DNA from: Shuttleworthia sp045545575
Lineage (GTDB): Bacteria > Bacillota > Clostridia > Lachnospirales > Lachnospiraceae
DNA length: 7,349 nt
NCBI GenBank assembly: GCA_045545575.1
Contig: JAZQBE010000071.1
Location: forward strand, 1-7,349
Reading direction: 5' to 3'
In this document: piece after piece, positions 4,552-7,349 of the stretch
Position numbering within the stretch: the first letter of the stretch is position 1
How the letters are laid out: every line of letters starts with the position of its first letter
Position numbers and translations under genes: made by a program
Notes under the pieces: generated by a model
Databases searched by the model: none
Told to the model about the DNA's origin: nothing
What the model saw: only the letters and a program-made list of their open reading frames with translations

Positions 4552-7320
4552 ATGAGACCATTGAAACTGACAATATCCGCTTTTGGGCCCTATGCCGGCA
4601 CGATGACACTGGATCTGGACCGGCTGGGCGACCGGGGGCTGTACCTGATCACCGGCGACACGGGCGCCGGGAAGACGACCATTTTTGACGCGATCGCGTT
4701 TGCCCTGTACGGGGAGGCGAGCGGCAGCAGCCGCAGCGCGAATATGTTCCGCTCGAAGTACGCGGATCCGGCGACGCCTACGGAGGTGGAGCTGACGTTC
4801 CTGTACGCCGGGAAGGAATACCGGATCCGGCGGAATCCGGATTACGAGCGGCCGAAAACCCGGGGCGAGGGCGTGACTGTGGAGAAGGCGAACGCCGAGC
4901 TGCACTGCCCGGACGGCCGTGTGTTTACGAAGGTGCGCGAGGTCAACGAGGCCGTTTCGGAGCTGCTGGGCATCGATCACAACCAGTTCTCGCAGATCGT
5001 CATGATTGCCCAGGGCGATTTCCAGAAGTTCCTGCAGGCGTCCACCGAGGAGCGGATCGTCATCTTCCAGAAGCTGTTTCAGACGAAGGGCTACGCGCGC
5101 CTTCAGGAGCGCCTGAAGGAAGAGGCGTCGGGGCTGAAGGCGGAGATCGACCAGAACCTGAACGACGTGCGCCGGGCGGCGGGTGCGATTGCCTGTGCGC
5201 CGGACAGCGAGCTGCAGCTGACCGCGGACCGGGCGGCGAAGGGCGAGCTGACGACGGAGGACGTTCTGGCGCTGCTGGACGAGGTGATTGCCCTGGATCA
5301 GGCGTCGGAGGCAACCCTGGCGTCGGAGGGAAAGGACATCGACCGCACGCTGGAGGCCATCCACAAAACCGAGACGGTTCTTTCGACGCGGAAACAGCTG
5401 CAGGCGTCGCTGGACGCAAAGCGGGCGCAGCTGGCGGACGCCGAGGCGCGGTGTGCGTCGGCGCTTTCGGTGAAGCAGGCAGCGGAGGAAAAGGAAGCGG
5501 AGAAGACGCGTCTGCAGAACCGGGCGGCCGTGCTTTCGGAGGCGCTGCCGTCCTATGAGGAGCTGGAGACGGCGAAGGCCGCCATCGAGGATACGCGGCG
5601 GCAGCAAAGGGAAAAGGAAGCGGATCTGTCGGGACAGAACGCCGCGCTGGAGGCGGCGCAGGCGAAGCTTGTGGAGCAGAAGCAGGCGCTCGCGGACGTG
5701 AGCACGGCCGGGGAGGACGTGATCCGTCTTCGGAACGAGAAGGACGCGGCGGCCGCGAGAAAGGCGGAGGCGGAGAGTCTGCAGACCGCGCAGCAGAGCC
5801 TGGAGAGGCAGCAGATCAACCTGAAGCAGGCTCAGGCGGAATACCTCCGTCTGTCGGATCTGTCGAAAGAGGCCGCGCAGGAATACGAGCAGAAAAACCG
5901 GCAGTATCTGGATGAACAGGCCGGTATTCTGGCGGAATCCCTCCAGGAGGGCGAGCCCTGTCCGGTCTGCGGTTCGCGCGAGCATCCGCGGATCGCGGTG
6001 AAATCGGCCCACGCGCCCACGAAGGAGGAAGTGGACCTGCTGAAGGACCGGGCGGACCGGGCGAATCAGAAGGCACAGACGGCGAGCAGCTCGGCGAGTG
6101 TTCTGGTGGGGCAGGTGCGCACGCAGGAGGAGAGCGTCCGGGCAGCGGCCGAAGCCCTGTTCGGAGCGGGCGCGGACGACATCCCCGGGCGCACGCGCGC
6201 GGAGCTGGAGCGGCTGATCGAACGCATCGCGGCGCTGGAGGCCGCCATTGCGCAGGCGCGGGAAAAGAGCGAGCGGAAGGCGCGGCTGGAGAAGGCGATT
6301 CCGGAAACGGAGAGCACCATCAGCGGGCTGCAGACCGGGATCGCGGAGCTGACGGCGGCGAAGGTGGCGCTGGAGGAGAAGCAGAAACAGCAGCAGGTGC
6401 AGGCGGATACCATCCGGAAGAAGCTGGAGTACGCGTCCATCGATGAGGCCCGGGCGCAGATCGCGCAGCTGGAGACCGCCCAGAAGGCGATCCGCGATGA
6501 GCAGGAGACGGCGCAGCAGCGCTATCAGCAGGCCAGCGGCGAGAAGGAGAGTCTGCTCGGCAGCATCGCCGAGAATGAGAAGAACCTGGCAGAGCAGACG
6601 GCGGACGACGACGAGGACGCGGTCCGCGCCAAAAAGGCCGAGGCTGAGGCCGCGCAGGAGCGGATCCGGGCGCGGATGAAGGACGTGCAGCAGCGGATGG
6701 TGAAAAACGAGGACGCCCGGAACCGGATCAAGGAAAACGTGCAGGCCGTCGCGGACAAGGAGAAGCAGTATGGCTGGCTGGCCTCGCTGTCGGATACGGC
6801 GAACGGCACACTCAGCGGCAAGAAAGAGAAGATCCGGCTGGAAACCTATGTGCAGATGGCCTATTTCGACCGCATCATCGCCAAGGCCAACACGCGGCTG
6901 ATGATCATGACCGACGGCCGGTATGACTTAAAGCGCCGGACGGAGGCCGGGAATTTCCGCAGCCAGAGCGGCCTGGAGCTGGACGTGGTGGATCACTACA
7001 ACGGCAGTGAGCGCAGCGTCAAATCCCTCTCCGGCGGCGAGTCCTTTCTGGCGTCCCTGTCGCTGGCCTTGGGGCTGTCCGACGAGATCCAGTCCAGCGC
7101 CGGCGGCATTCAGCTTGACGCGATGTTCGTCGACGAAGGCTTCGGCTCCCTCGACGAAGAATCCCTGCAGCAGGCGATGAAAGCCCTCTCCGGCCTGGCG
7201 GAGGGCAGCCGGCTCGTCGGCATCATCTCCCATGTGTCGGAGCTGAAGGAGCGGATCGACAAGCAGATCGTGGTCACGAAACGCCGAAGCGGCGGAAGCA
7301 CCGCGGAGATCGTGGTGTAG
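4552..7320 (+). CDS. sbcC: SbcC, SMC-like ATPase subunit of the SbcCD complex
   Basis: SbcC is the Rad50-like ATPase that holds DNA and controls the SbcD nuclease. The 922-residue product starts with MRPLKLTISAFGPY, followed by Walker A 'GDTGAGKT' (35-42) and a Q-loop in 'QIVMIAQGDFQKFLQA'. Two long coiled-coil arms rich in Ala, Glu, Lys and Gln flank the zinc hook 'CPVC' (C470 and C473) in 'EGEPCPVCGSREHP', through which two molecules dimerise around one metal ion. The C-terminal ATPase half has the signature 'LSGGE' (826-830), Walker B 'AMFVDEGFG' with D861 and E862, and D-loop S866-L867-D868. All catalytic parts are intact. It is somewhat shorter than the E. coli protein (about 1,048 residues), consistent with shorter coiled-coil arms. 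It lies 22 nt after sbcD and is surely cotranscribed with it. The gene is strongly GC-rich at third codon positions, which explains long open antisense frames. Confidence 0.97.
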   Translation: MRPLKLTISAFGPYAGTMTLDLDRLGDRGLYLITGDTGAGKTTIFDAIAFALYGEASGSSRSANMFRSKYADPATPTEVELTFLYAGKEYRIRRNPDYERPKTRGEGVTVEKANAELHCPDGRVFTKVREVNEAVSELLGIDHNQFSQIVMIAQGDFQKFLQASTEERIVIFQKLFQTKGYARLQERLKEEASGLKAEIDQNLNDVRRAAGAIACAPDSELQLTADRAAKGELTTEDVLALLDEVIALDQASEATLASEGKDIDRTLEAIHKTETVLSTRKQLQASLDAKRAQLADAEARCASALSVKQAAEEKEAEKTRLQNRAAVLSEALPSYEELETAKAAIEDTRRQQREKEADLSGQNAALEAAQAKLVEQKQALADVSTAGEDVIRLRNEKDAAAARKAEAESLQTAQQSLERQQINLKQAQAEYLRLSDLSKEAAQEYEQKNRQYLDEQAGILAESLQEGEPCPVCGSREHPRIAVKSAHAPTKEEVDLLKDRADRANQKAQTASSSASVLVGQVRTQEESVRAAAEALFGAGADDIPGRTRAELERLIERIAALEAAIAQAREKSERKARLEKAIPETESTISGLQTGIAELTAAKVALEEKQKQQQVQADTIRKKLEYASIDEARAQIAQLETAQKAIRDEQETAQQRYQQASGEKESLLGSIAENEKNLAEQTADDDEDAVRAKKAEAEAAQERIRARMKDVQQRMVKNEDARNRIKENVQAVADKEKQYGWLASLSDTANGTLSGKKEKIRLETYVQMAYFDRIIAKANTRLMIMTDGRYDLKRRTEAGNFRSQSGLELDVVDHYNGSERSVKSLSGGESFLASLSLALGLSDEIQSSAGGIQLDAMFVDEGFGSLDEESLQQAMKALSGLAEGSRLVGIISHVSELKERIDKQIVVTKRRSGGSTAEIVV

Positions 7321-7330
7321 GAAAAGTGGA

Positions 7331-7349
7331 ACGGGGGTCAGGCACCCGT
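7331..7349. repeat. Partial palindrome after sbcC, possible REP-like element cut by the window edge
   Basis: ACGGGGGTCAGGCACCCGT starts ten bases after the sbcC stop codon. ACGGG (7331-7335) pairs with CCCGT (7345-7349), and the inner GGGT and ACCC can pair alternatively around CAGGC. A GGGGTCAGGCACC core (reverse GGTGCCTGACCCC) is, as I recall, a widely scattered motif in bacterial genomes, sometimes near REP-associated Y1 transposases. The element runs into the end of the window, so its full length, and whether it acts as the operon terminator, cannot be told. Confidence 0.4.

Noticed and set aside
4267..6012. Minus-strand open frame of 581 codons opposite sbcD and sbcC
   Set aside because: It is rich in Arg and Leu with no recognisable domain and lies opposite a clear SbcC/SbcD coding region. 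GC-rich third positions in sbcC remove stop codons from the antisense frame.

Overview
The window reads as a GC-rich member of the Bacillota, most likely an uncultured Clostridia-type gut or rumen bacterium. This is inferred from strong Shine-Dalgarno sites (AAGGAG, GGGAGG, AGGGGGAG), a C-terminally membrane-anchored exported protein with a DUF6273-type domain, and DUF4160/DUF2442, Uma2 and IS21 families that are common in such genomes. No rRNA or other taxonomic marker is present, so this placement is tentative.

Left edge (1-208): the last 20 codons of an IS21-family IstB-like ATPase, then three near-identical direct repeats of about 24 bp that look like the right end of the insertion sequence. 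Directly after them lies the C-terminal tail of a DUF4160-type gene, so the element appears to have inserted into that gene and removed or separated its front. The surviving downstream partner (210-692) encodes a DUF2442 domain joined to an XRE helix-turn-helix. It resembles the DNA-binding or antitoxin-like half of a small two-gene module.

Middle (693-2518): a long hairpin (709-753) separates two convergent genes. The minus-strand gene (774-2237) encodes a 487-residue exported protein with a signal peptide, a DUF6273-like domain, a C-terminal region of probable beta structure, an Ala/Arg/Glu-rich helix, and a C-terminal membrane helix ending in four lysines. The gap at 2238-2518 is a divergent regulatory region: a plausible minus-strand promoter, a leader hairpin with a 12-bp direct repeat, a plausible plus-strand promoter, and helically phased short repeats that could be an operator.

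Right (2519-7349): three plus-strand genes with short gaps (28 and 22 nt) form a likely operon: an HTH-Uma2 fusion protein, sbcD (Mre11-type nuclease) and sbcC (Rad50-type SMC ATPase with a zinc hook). SbcC and SbcD form a well-known complex that opens hairpins and processes DNA ends. The Uma2 protein has a PD-(D/E)XK-like nuclease core and a DNA-binding N-terminus, so all three products probably act on DNA. The window ends in the partial palindrome ACGGG...CCCGT, just after sbcC.

I see no CRISPR array, tRNA, rRNA or complete mobile element. The most unusual points are the HTH-Uma2 fusion upstream of sbcDC and the IS-disrupted DUF4160/DUF2442-XRE pair. Neither is proven to be a new system from sequence alone.
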